64,000 nt of DNA from Phoebastria nigripes (Eukaryota > Chordata > Aves > Procellariiformes > Diomedeidae). Shown one piece after another: positions 1 to 11,265 of the stretch. The stretch spans positions 310,001 through 374,000 of the forward strand of contig JAYKAV010003098.1 of the NCBI GenBank assembly GCA_035582835.1, given 5' to 3'. The translations under genes and the position numbers were made by a program. The notes beneath the pieces were generated by a model. That model ran no database searches. It saw nothing but the letters and a program-made list of their open reading frames with translations, and was not told the DNA's origin. Each line of letters opens with the position of its first letter. The stretch's first letter is position 1.

Positions 1-890
1 AGTGGTTTTGCACAGGTTAGCCCATGCAGGAGATAGCAAACACTTTGAGGAGGAAAATCCAACTGTGTTTCTTTACAGAGCCTTGTTCTCCAAGCCCTTC
101 TAAGCCTCCTTCTCTGTCACCCACCAAGCCCCAATGTCTATGCCAAGGCAGGGATTGCAAAGGACAGTTATGTGANGAGAGTTATTAGGAAATACACCAG
201 GAGCATGTGATGTCACCAGACACCCCACAAAACACGCAATACAGGATTATCAGGTTCAATATCCACTCCAAAGCCAATGATAATGCGATGCTGGTGAACA
301 TCTCCATTGTCCACTCCTGCCCTTTCTCAGATGCTGCTGTGTAAATCTAGCCTTAGGACCTATGAACTAGAGAACATACTAACCCATTTCAGTTCCATTT
401 ATCCCTAATATCTTGTGGTCCTTACAAGTGCTCTCTGTGAAAGGCTGAATGAAGCAGGGAGTCAAAAGGAAATTTACCTTTCTACCCCTGAGAAATGTCC
501 TGCTAAGAACTGAAATAAGCTAAGAAGGTCACCTCCAGAATATTTTTTTTCCCCAAATTCACAGACTGGATTTTTTTTTTAAAGGAATATTTTTATTTCA
601 GTTGGAGAAATTTCCCATTAGATTTTACTTCATGTTCTAGTGATTCAAAAATCCTTAGTGAAATGTCAAATATTTTCAGACAGGTTTTGTAAATAATCTG
701 GAACTAAATCTTTTCAACCCTTCTTTCTCTTTCTCCAGGAGCATAGCCAGAATGCTGGGATACCCTGGAAGAAAGGACTGTGGTGCCATAAGTTACAACT
801 TTATGATGGTGTAAAAATAAAAAAAGCCCCAAACAATTAATGTTATACCTGACACTTATTTATGAGTGCACAAAAGCAATCTGAAAGCTG
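1..890. other. No gene recognised
   Basis: No ORF of note and no repeat I can name. Runs of T occur near 541-550 and 571-580. The stretch reads as ordinary AT-leaning intergenic or intronic DNA. Confidence 0.5.
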
Positions 891-892
891 TT

Positions 893-958
893 AAGCTCAT
901 TTAACCTCACCCTGTGAAAGACATGGGTACTAGTCACTTTTATTATCAGCAGTGCAGC
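893..958 (-). repeat. MIR/L2-like fragment (possible)
   Basis: The sequence resembles the reverse complement of the shared MIR/L2 3' region: a 'TTAACCTCACCCTGTGAAAG' block followed by 'GGGTACTAGTCACTTTTATTATCA'-like order, which parallels the family pattern of 'cctcacaa..accctgtgaggtaggtactattattatc'. It is short and diverged, so chance similarity is possible. It lies directly before another old repeat at 991. Confidence 0.3.
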
Positions 959-990
959 GACCAAGTATTTTAGAGCTTGTTAAATAAGTT

Positions 991-1040
991 GGGTCAGATC
1001 CACAGATAGTGTAAATCAAACTTCTGTAGTTACTCCAACA
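991..1040 (+). repeat. Old amniote interspersed repeat, copy 1
   Basis: A degenerate copy of a motif common in turtle, crocodile and bird non-coding DNA, of the form 'ccagatcctcagctggtgtaaat'. Here it reads GGTCAGATCCACAGATAGTG followed by TAAAT. A second copy lies at 25233-25284 and shares the order CAGAT-C-CAG-T-GT-TAAAT. I cannot name the RepBase family with certainty. Confidence 0.4.
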
Positions 1041-1045
1041 TATCT

Positions 1046-4000
1046 GTGGTCAGAGAGGGCTCTCTGGAGCAATTGCACAACCGGTGCTACCCCGGGGAGC
1101 TCTTACATCAGGTGCAGCCTCCATGAGCTGCAGACACGCCAGTTTCCTGCCGCCAATACAGCGGTTCCCTGCCCCACGTCCCCTGTGGAGGTGCTGGAAG
1201 AAGGGGCCGAGCTGTCGTGATCCCCATCGTCTGGCCAGGCTGGCATTTCAGCCCTGCCTGGGGNTGGTCCCCAGCCCCACCTTGCTCTCCTGAAGCCTCT
1301 GCAGGAGCCCTTTGGTCCAACCTCATCCATTCCTGTCCCCTTGCAGCTGTAGTACTATGTTTGTGATCACAAAAATGGCATCTCTGAATAGATTTCGCCA
1401 ACAGTGGAGAAATGATCATTTTTAGGGGAACGAAAGGGTAGAGACCAATGGCTGGAACATGTTTCTCCCCACTGGGAAGGGGAGGAGGAGCTGGCTGCTG
1501 GCAGCAGGTTGTGTTAGCACAACACTTCAGGATGACTAAATCGCTCAAGGTAAAAGGGTGGTGAAATTTGATTTGAGTTGCTGTCAACTGAGAAAATGCA
1601 CTTATCACAGACTTCTCCCACAGTCATGGAAAGAGCCTGCATATGAGCTACCAGCAGCACCTGGTACAGCTGCCGCTCTGTCCAGCTCCTGACCTCCATG
1701 AGATGGGAGTGACGAGGATGTGATGCTCCAGCCACCTTCTCCCCCGGCTGAGTTCGAGCCAGAGGCAGCCGGACGCAGTCTGCAGCTGGGTCCTTATCTC
1801 CCGTGGAGCAGTGCAAGTCATAAAAGCCACCTCATGAGATGTTATAAAAAGCAGCTCTNGGCTCTTTCCCACAACTTCCAAGTTTTTATTCTCTCTTTGT
1901 GGGTAGCTCTGCCAATATCACCCTCATCCTTGAAGGGCTTTTGCCCATCAGCAGCTCCCAGCCCAGCTGAGCTCTCCTAGAGATGCCACAGGGAGCGTTT
2001 GGTGTTGAAGTGGGACTCACTCACCAGCATGCTAATGGGGAGGCCACTTCTTGCAGTCGAGAGAAGAGCCAGAGGGTCTGCCTCTGCAAATCTGTAAATC
2101 CCCCATGACTGCAACTTCAGCCTGCAGCAAACTGAGCAGACTTGTTTTCAGTTTTCTCTTGAACAGCAACGTCACAGGTGAGAGCTTTTGCTCTGCCGGT
2201 GCCATCTAGTCATAAATTCAAATCAGTTTGACTCTGCATCTTCCCTCATGGATTTTATCTCTCAGGTCACTCTTTCCCAGCAGTTGAGCGATGAGCAGTT
2301 GCATGTCTAAACTTGCAGTCATCNTTCTGCGGCCAGTTATCAGACATGATACGTCAAGCAGCTGCATCTGATTAAAGAGGACTGTGTACACATGCCTCCT
2401 TTTTAGCTGCAGTATTCTTCAGTCATGCCGAATGTGTGAACTCATGAATGATGCTCATGTGAATAATCACCTAGAACAACTAGATGTTTTTTCCAGCTGG
2501 CTCACCCAGATCTGCCTCTGCCTTTGCTCCAGAAGCCTCATTTCCCCTTGTTCCCAGTGTAAGCTCTGTCACTTAGCTTTGCCTGTATTTTAGGTGCATG
2601 CTGCAAGTGTCACTGCTTTCTTCAGTGCTTCTGTACAAGGCTGCTGAGAAATGCCACTGGCATTTAACTCAGATTTTTCAGTCCTGAAGTGACTTTCAAA
2701 TGTCCTTTTTTCCTTGCTTTCACACACTTCTACCTGGTATTGATGGTCTGGAGCATGCTGAGTTTCTGGGTTTGAAATGCACTAACACACTTCTGGCCTT
2801 TGCTCCCCATCCATTTGTCTGGGGCGCTGGAGGCTCCTTCACCCACCAGCCTCTTCCACGTCTGTGTCTGATTTTCAAATAATGCATTAGTTGTTAGTGG
2901 TATCCTGGGAGGGCTGGCATTTGTTTGCAAAGCTCCTCTTGGCAAGGGGACAGGGAGCTTGCAGTTGCTGCCAAATATCATGGGCCTCCCAACAATAAAA
3001 ATATGTTACTTTTTTCACCTCTGGACTCTGATGGAGGTGAGGAGGATGACTTTGGCTGCAGCACGTTACATGAACTGGATGAGCGTCAGCTACCCAGCTG
3101 CTGTGGGGTGCATCCCCACCCCTTCTCCTGTGAGCGCAGTCTGATAGGCCACGGGACTGTGGCATGTTTTGTGTCAAATTAATCACTGGTATACNCATAT
3201 AGAGATGCACAAAGCCTGCCAGGATTTTAAGTCTTCAGACATATTTTCGGCACCGGGAAGCAAGGTGAGATCTCACATCCCACTACTGAAACTGCTTCTA
3301 GTGAGCAAAGCGTGAGACCTCCACGGGTTCCTGTAATGTCACAGGCGGCAGGGCGATCTCCGGGTGAAAGCTGGCAGCAGGCAGCTGCTGCTGGCCCCTC
3401 TCTCCGGGCATGCCCTGCACAACGCAGCAGGCAGCCCTTGCTCAGAGCCACAGAGTGTGTGCTTTCCTAGGAAGCACCTCAGCCGCACATAGTGTGTCAG
3501 GGCTTCTCTGGAAATATTTTTGCATTGCTTCATGCCCCAAATAATTGCTTAAGCCCCCCTCCCTCCACCGCTCACATGCATTTTAACTCCTGCCCCATCC
3601 CACTTGCCAATTTTCCTCAGGCCTCGTTATGCAAAGCGGGATTTCGCGTGCTGCAGCACAGCGCTTGCTCCCTCCTGCCCCCCAGGAGACCTCTCCCCTT
3701 CCCCAGCTCCCCCCACAAGCGGTGGCGGTGGTGTTCGGGCCACCATGCCCCTGATGGAGCAGCTGACCCCGCAGCCGCACAGAGAGGCATGCACACATGG
3801 CAGCCCTCTCTCTTTCTCTCCTGCTCGCTTCTGGCAGCGCTCGCTCTCCTTGTTTTTCCTCCCAATCTTTTGCACCAAAGGGCTTAATTTTGGCACAATA
3901 CCTCAGAGGACAGACAGCCACGGCTGGGGTTTGTGACGTGGAGGAGGCATGGATGGGTGTCCCTCTGGACCCCACAGCTGCTGGCATGCTGAAGAGAGCC

Positions 4001-5069
4001 AGGGTAAGGACTCAGCCTCCGGCCACATAGTTTCAATAGGGTATTATTTCATACTGCACACTCCCTGGCATGGATCTGTCCTGGGCCACGTAGCACTCTC
4101 CCTGCCAGAGCCCAGACCCGTGCGGGGGAGAGCGGGATGGATGAGGCCACCCTTTTTTGGGGACGGGAGGGAACCCCACCATATGGACAGGAGCTGTGCT
4201 GAACCACCCGTCCTGAAGCCAGAAAGCAGACCCAGGCCTATTTTATTTACTAGTAGCGACAGAGGCATCCTCAGCTTCCCATCCGGTGCCTGTTTGCGTG
4301 TCCAGCATGGGCGCAGTGCCCCAGGCAGGTCTGCCCCTTCCCGGTACCAAGCTCCCTCCAAGCCACCACTCCTGGAGCCCGTCACAGCACCGGCTAACGT
4401 TCAGGTCATCTGATACTCCCCAGTGTCACCCGCTCCTCTCGGCTCCTGATAACCGTTGCCAAACTTCAACCATTTTGAGCTGAAATTGTCCTCTGCATAT
4501 CTACCTCTAGTATTCATTTGAGACTTAGCCAGTACTAGTGGAAAGGGTTAGCCGTTTCCAAGAGGAGGCTGGGGCCAGGCGCTGGAGTGCTCACCCTGGG
4601 AAGAGCACACAGTTTTAGCACCTTTCCCTTGAGATGTCCTCACATTGCTGCTGCAGCTTGGCATGAGACATGGCCTTCCCCATGCCTGTGAAAATCCACC
4701 AAAACCCAGTCAGGTTATAAGCCTTTTAAAAGCACTCCCTGTCTACACAGCNGACCTGATTTCCTACAGGGTTTTGTGTTGTTAATGACCGATCTGGCTT
4801 CCAGGAACAAGTAAGTGCCAACAGGAGGCTTTTTTTTGCAGCAGGAACATTTTGAAAACCACTCTCCCATGTATAGCCTCTGGCGAGTGATAAATTGCAA
4901 GCTCCTGTGGCCACTTTTTCCACAGTTTGGGATTTTTTTGTGTCTCTTTCCTCCCTCTGCTCCCTTATTTTTGTGAAACTAATTGGGAGTTAGTTATATG
5001 TGTGACATCTGATTGAGTCAGCCAGTGGCTTCACAGCTTAGCAGGGGATGACAGGCAGATAAACAACCA
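1046..5069. other. No gene recognised
   Basis: Several ORFs of 100-170 codons overlap one another on both strands (for example 1108-1608 minus, 3492-3887 plus, 3949-4413 plus). None has a recognisable domain, and most sit in GC-richer parts near 3.5-4.4 kb where stop codons are rarer. That pattern is expected by chance. No splice-bounded exon stood out. Confidence 0.5.
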
Positions 5070-5122
5070 GACACACAGACACACATGCCTATGCATGTAC
5101 GTGCACACACACACTCACACAT
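5070..5122. repeat. Imperfect (CA)n microsatellite
   Basis: Alternating purine-pyrimidine tract made of CACACA runs interrupted by ATGCCTATGCATGTACGTG. The interruptions suggest an old, stable locus. Confidence 0.7.
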
Positions 5123-7269
5123 GACTGCATAAGCCGTTTCTCTTAGAAATCTGGATCCATAGCAATGATAGCCTGTGGTTTTGGCCAGTGGTGGATGTTT
5201 GCCCGAGGCAGTGACCCTTGGCCAAGCTGGCGAGATACCACCCAAGGGAAATGGGGCTGGTTCTTCCTTTTGCCCTTAAAAAAACCCAACAACTTGGAAA
5301 TCGTTCTTCAAAGACTACTCAGGTGACAACACAAAGTACAACGTTACTCAAAAGTAAGGAAGTGGGGAAGTGATTTGGCTCAATAGAGGAGACTCCCACG
5401 CTGTGTGGACCCCTGCTCAGGCCACCCCCAGGCTCTGCCCTGGCACCACCTGGGAGGGTGCTTTTGGCCTGAGCCGAGACTGTGCAAACACTTACTGCAT
5501 GTCTGTGCTTGGGCCCCGGTCCTGCCTGTGTTTCTAAAGCCGTAGCAATACTGGGTTTTTTTACACAAGCGGTTACGAGAATAATTTCACTGATCTCTGT
5601 GGGGCACGTCTGTGCTCGGGGCTGGAGCACCACAGGAGAGCCCAGAGGAAGGGCAATCCTGAGTTCAGACCAGGGTTTAATTAGGGAGTTATAAATCGAG
5701 CACAGGGCTACCCACAGGGGATAGATATGTTATCAATGGCAGTATGTGGGCATCCTCCGCTTTTCTGCTGGCTTCAGCCAGGTTTCTATGCAAAACGGAT
5801 ATGGAAGCATCATTGAAAAGGTACCCCAAATGCATGCAAGCGAGAGAAGCAGGGGAACTGACTTCCACAGCCACCTATAATTTGGGAGGAGGTGACATAC
5901 AAATAAGGAAAATTGATTTTTCTACCATGCTGATAATCTCATGTATAGCAGAAAAGGGTCTGCTGCCTGCAGAGGTTGTGCTTCTAAACAGGCTGTTTGC
6001 TGCTACAGCATCCAGTCCTGGTGCAAAAGATGACAGCTTTACCCTCTTTGGGAAAGGCAAAGCCACAGAGGTTAACCAAGGCGGTCTTTGCAGCATCAAG
6101 ATACTACACAACAGTTAAAAGATCCAGGTTTATTTTGATAGTTGCACTCCTGTAGGACTGATTGCAGGGAATAATCATGGTTTGGCACCCAAGGGAGAAC
6201 ACAGATAGTGACACAACCTGCAGTTTGTAGGTACAAGAGGAGGTGACTTGGTCCTCAGCAGCTGCCTGCCTGCCTATTCTGGGTTTGCGGCTGTGCCCAA
6301 AGCCCAGCAGACTCCCAGGTTTCTTAGTCCAGAGAAATGAAACGGTTGGCAAGAACAAGGTGGAAGGTGAAGGCTGGCAAAGCGTTTTTGAGGAGTTCTT
6401 GATTGCTTTGGTCTCACAAGCACTGTGCAGAAAAACCTCAGCCAGCTTCACACGTGCCGGTTGCAGACCTGGAAGGGCCTCGCCACATCCATGTGCTGCT
6501 CTCACTGAGCCCATCGGGCTGCCAGGGCCAGAGCCTGTCTCTATCAGCTGTTTTCCTGCTTGAAATAATAATTTTAGTCAAAAGGGGAAAGGACCAGTCA
6601 TTGTCAGCAGCTGATAGGTCTCCAAGACCCACAACCTAGATACACCAAGAAATGTTTATGCAGAGTCAGAAAGCTCTGGTACTATCTGCCAGAGCAACAA
6701 CAAGTATCCAAAGCAATCTGCATTGGCTAAACCAGAAGCTGATCTCAGCACGGCCCATTGAGAAACAAATTGAAACACTTCAGGATTTACTCTCAGTCAA
6801 CCTCTAATTGCAGAGTCTAGTAATCATCAGCTGATGAGATCTGAAATGTGGATCAAGCAACAGCTTAAGCAAGTGAGCATTGCAACAAAAATACAGAATC
6901 CACACGCTGACATTATTTTTCGCAAGAATGAATCAAAGCTCCTTACTCTGCCGGTACTCTGCGACAGTGCTAGTTATTTTCAGAAGTGGAGTTAGAAGTG
7001 CTCATACTCCACAGAGGGCATTGCTCCTAGGCAGCAAGGCACAAAGGATCCGCTATTAATCTGAGCCAAGATTACCTACAGAGCTGGGCTTTGCACCTGG
7101 TTTGTGTTTAGCTATTGCTGACTTCATTCCAGGGTACGAGCACAGGAAACTTGTGCAAGCAGTCCCTGCTAATGTGCTTGCACATTTAGAAGGCAGTGGA
7201 GCAAAACCACACTTGAGTCACAGCTGAACACACTTGATGGGGGAGACACTGATGTATTTCACTATATTT
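5123..7269. other. No gene recognised
   Basis: The longest ORFs are 5744-6118 plus (124 codons) and 6104-6514 minus (136 codons). Neither shows a domain, signal peptide or repeat I can name, and they overlap ORFs on the other strand. No CpG cluster is present. Confidence 0.5.
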
Positions 7270-7810
7270 AGATCAGCCTGGATCATCTGAAAGAGCATAA
7301 ACAGCAAAAAAGGAAGAAGGACAGAGAAGGCATTTTCTTTCATAAGGCTGTTAAAGAGTACTCAGAGAGAAAGGAAAAGGGCAAAGAAAATATTAATGCT
7401 TACTTTGTGTCTCTGGCTGCAAGAGAACAGATATTTTCTTAAGCAAGAATCTGATTACTGAAAGCAGATGATGAGGAATTAAGAAACCAGGAGATAAGAT
7501 CAGGAATAGTTAATAAAAAGCTTGGGATCTGTACAACCAGTAAAAGGGAAAGGCCATATGCAGGCATGCTGAAGGAAATGGGGAAAGAAATTAGAGACGC
7601 TTTAGCAAACCTTTTCAGAAGTTCAAGAGAAATCCCTTGGGACTGGAAAATGTAACAAAAAGCAAGTGCTGAGGGAAAGCAGCCTGAGGGCAAATCAAGG
7701 CTACATCTAGTCAGTTTGAAATCCATTGCTGGAAAGTCTTAAAGCTCTTTAAAAGACCAATTTGGAGAAATACTTAGAAGAGCCTAAGAGCACCTCACTA
7801 AGTTGCTTGA
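7270..7810 (+). mobile_element. Ancient CR1 LINE, reverse-transcriptase fragment
   Basis: Non-LTR retrotransposon relic. Reading the plus strand, the stretch 7500-7660 translates in broken frames to a segment with the order 'MLKEMGKEIRDAL' then 'SREIPWDWKM'. That matches the CR1 sequence just before and within the first reverse-transcriptase blocks, where a leucine-rich helix is followed by a 'P.DWK.AN' motif. From about 7700 the nucleotide order (CTAGTCAGTTTGAAATCCATT, then GCTGGAAAGTCTTAAAG and CCAATTTGGAGAAATACTTA) follows the next CR1 block, 'YRPVSLTSIPGKILE'. Stops and frameshifts abolish coding capacity. The left edge is uncertain. The catalytic palm motifs (the A motif and FADD) are not visible downstream, so the copy is 3'-truncated. 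Its divergence is much higher than that of the CR1 copies at 10.1, 23.0 and 42.4 kb, so it is an older insertion. Confidence 0.6.
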
Positions 7811-10146
7811 ATTCACTGTGGTTGTTATTGGCAGAGCAGAACAAAGTAGTGGTACATGGTGAAAATTTCTGAAACAATGTCTAGCTTGAAAATTATTTTT
7901 AAAAAGAGAAAATGAGAGAGGTACCTGAGTAGAAACCAGATGACCAGATGCAAGAAGANAAAAACTTGCTAAGACGTATTTGTCGCAATTGTCCTTCCAG
8001 CTTCAATCCCTGGACAAATTGTACGGCAAATCCAACTGTTATCATGAGAGTTTTGTAAAGCAGTTTTAAGTTATGTTAAAAATTGTAACACTGCATATGA
8101 CATTACAAAGACAACCATACATGTCCAGCCCTGTGTCACATGCAGAAATATTAAGCTGGCACTCCCTGTTGGATTTAGCTAAATGTGGAAACAAACCTCC
8201 ATGGTCTTTGCCTGGAAGACAGCAGGGATGACGCAAAGAAGACAGCAAGAGTCATACAACTGCAGTATTGCAAACAATACTGAAGCAATATGCTTGCATT
8301 GCTTTAATTAAAGTAGATGTGGTTTATTAACTAATAAAAATAAAGATAGAAAATTCTGATCATAGAAATATACAAAGACAAAGGTAACATAGACATGAAA
8401 ACCTGGAATATAATTTTTTTAAAAAGAGTTTTAATATTGGTAAGATATTTAACTAGGTGATGTTATTTTGGCATTTCTATCTAAGCTCCCCCACCAGGAT
8501 CAATTCACAGGAAGTGGCACAAAGTTAATCTCCAATTTCTACTGTTTTATTTTTTATGCTCTGTGTAGTGTTTTTTCTATTGAGTTTTAATTCCTTCAAA
8601 ACAAAGTGCTGCAGCTTATATTCTCAGTGTTGCTATAATGCTTTGTAACTTCTTCTGTCTGTGCTAACATTTCAAAAGTAGCTAATTGGAGAAAAAAATC
8701 TAATATCAGTGTTGTAATTAATTCCATCCTTCTCATTAGGCAGCGGCATCTTATAAAACAGCGAGCATAGTCACCTCGTCCGTGTGTCCTGCTAAGGACG
8801 CCATCCCACTGCACCGGCCAGAGAGTAGCTGTGCTTGTGGCTGGCCAGGCATCCCTGCAGTTTGCTCAGACAGTCCCCTGCTTTAAACATTAACTTAAAT
8901 AAAAGCTGACACGAAAGCCGTCGCAAGGACAGATGAGAAAAGGACTATGAAGAGGAGGTATCAGCAGGTCCCACATCTGTGTTTGCATTTAAAAGACTGG
9001 GGGGAGCCAGTGGTGTGCCCCTTATAGGGGTGTGCGGCAATGGCGTTGCCCAAAGTCACCTTTTTCCTTGGCAAGATCGTGCTCAGGCCAGGAAGGCAGC
9101 TACACAGCCATGCGCCAGCACTGAGCACGTCGGCCATCTCTGGGACAGGGCAGCCAGGACATAAGCCCAGTAAATCTGTGGGTATCAATCAGAGCTGTAG
9201 AAACCCAAGGGAGGCACTGCAGCAGGGGCTGAGCCCCAAAGGCTGCTGGCTCGGGAGCCCCAGGGTGGCCAGAGGAGTCTGCAAGGAATTTCACTCTCAG
9301 CAGGTGCCCAGAGATCAGCGCTAGGGAAGAGCTTACCTGAAAAAATGTAATGACCTAGAAACTGATAAAACTCAAATGTAACTGGAACACGTTTTGAAAT
9401 ACCAGGGAGAAAAGGAGACAGCAGCAATGAATGTCTGAGTCTTAAAAACGTCCAGCCGGTGAATCAGCACCAGTGGGGACCAGCGCTGAGCTGTGGCTGT
9501 AAAGTGAGGAACGTGTACAGAAAGCCGTGGACTGACAGGGAGCCTGGAGAGCGGTGCGTTTCACAAGGCTTGGAGAAGTGCAGCCAGTGTGCTTGTAACT
9601 GTAGCACAGGGATACCAGGACATGGGGCAGGTGATGAGAGAACCCGTAAAATGCTCCACCTCAAACCCTGAAGTCAGAGGTGAAAAAATTACAGGCAGCT
9701 TCGATCACATAAGTGCGATGTTTAAGGAGTGGGGTTGAATGACTTCCAGTATGAAGAACTACTGTAAGACTTGCATGCAAGAAAGATGGCAAGTGAATGG
9801 AAAACATGATGACCATCCATACCTATGTCTACATTTGTATCATCTATCACAGCTTTTGAATATGCAGGAATAAGGATTAATTTTTCAAGAGAATCCAGAA
9901 ACATATATAAAGCAAACCTTTCCAAAGCCTTCAGGGATGCCACTGGAAAATCCCTTGACAGTTTTGTTAGTTGCACAACACACACCAAGATAAAACACAG
10001 CAAGCAAACACTTCTGCACGGGCATCCTTTTATATTCCTCTCTGCATGTATGGAAACTGGGTAAGCTTTGGAGCTCACTGGGGACAGATCCATGACCATA
10101 GTGACCAGGGGAACACCAGGGTCATGGCTCCAGAGGCCCTTATGGG
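7811..10146. other. No gene recognised
   Basis: Contains an AT-rich block near 8270-8480 with TTAATTAAA and repeated AATAAA-like words. ORFs reach 154 codons (9722-10186 minus), which runs into the CR1 3' end. Nothing recognisable. Confidence 0.45.
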
Positions 10147-11265
10147 ACAGAATCACAGAGTCAGCACGGCTGAGGCTGGCAGCCACTGCTGGAGACTGTC
10201 CAGCCCAACCCTTCCTCTTGCAGGGTCAGCCAGCACAGGCTGCTCAAGGCTGTGTCCAGACAGGGTTTGAGTATCTCCAAGGATAGAGACTCCACAACCT
10301 CTCTGTGCAACCTGTGCCTGTGTTGAACCACCCAGTCACACCGTACAAATGGGATTTCTTATCTGCAAATGGAATTTCCGAATTTCCTGTATTTCTGTGT
10401 GTGCCGTTGCCTCTTGTCCTGTCCCCGGGCACCACTGAGAAGAGTCTGGCTCCCTCTTCTTTATCTCCCCATCGGGTGTTTATGCACATGACCATCCTGA
10501 GCCTTCTCTTCTCCAGGCTGGACAGTCCCAGCTCTCTCAGCCTCTCCTTGATGAAAGTTGCTCCAGTCCCTTCATCATCTTTGCAGCCCTTCAATGGACT
10601 CACTACAGTACGTCCCTGTCTCTCTTGCACTGAAGAGCACCAGACACAGCACTCCAGATAGGTCCCACCAGTGCAACACTATGCCTAATACAGCCCAGGA
10701 CACATTGGCTTCTTCACTGTGTGGGTGCATTGCTGACTGATAGTCACCTTGACCCCCAGGGGTCCATGGGGACCCCCAGGTCCTTTTCTGCAGAGCTGCT
10801 TTCCTGCTGGTCGCCCCCCAGCACGTAGTGGTGAATGGGATTATTTCTCCCCAGGGGCAGGGCTTGCCTATTCCTCTTGTTGAACTTTAGGAGGTTCCTC
10901 TCTGACCCTCTTCTCCATCTTCTCCATGTCCCTCTGCATGGCAGCACAATCACGTGGGGCATCAGCCACTTCTCCCAGTTTCGCATCATCTGCAAACTTG
11001 CATTGTTGCAGAAGGCTATCAGGTTGGTTAAGCATGATTTCCCCTTCATAAATCCATGCTGACTACTCCCAATCACCTTCTTGTCCTTCATATGTCTGGA
11101 AGTAGTTTCAGGGATTAGTTGCTCCATCACCGCCCCAGGGATCAAGGTGAGGCTGACCAGCCCATAATTCCCTGGGTCTTCCTTCTTGCTCTTCTTGAAG
11201 ATAGAAGTGACATTTGCTTTCCTCCAGTCTCCAGGAACCTCTACTGATTGCCACACACATATTGA
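10147..11265 (-). mobile_element. CR1 LINE, internally deleted, minus strand
   Basis: A non-LTR retrotransposon copy in antisense. Its 3' end lies at the left (AGAATCACAGAGTCAGCACG region). Its 5'-truncated end is near 11260. Minus-strand translation of 10744-11256 shows the CR1 reverse-transcriptase fingers in order: 'VPGDWRKANVTSIFKKSKKE', 'DPGNYGLVSL', then 'KVIGSSQHGFMKGKSCLTNL'. Immediately after this, sequence corresponding to the FADD catalytic block appears in a shifted frame (plus-strand 10975-11002), followed by 'LKFNKRNRQALPLGRNNP' and 'SSAEKDLGVPMD'. The segment that should hold palm motif A and the 'GVPQGS' block is missing, so a deletion of a few hundred bases joined the two parts. 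Further downstream 'LRELGLSSLEKRRLR' (about 10500-10545) and 'GDRTRGNG' mark the C-terminal region and 3' UTR. Dead element. Confidence 0.9.

Noticed and set aside
10744..11256. 170-codon minus-strand ORF as a possible gene
   Set aside because: It is a CR1 reverse-transcriptase remnant with an internal deletion and a frame change.
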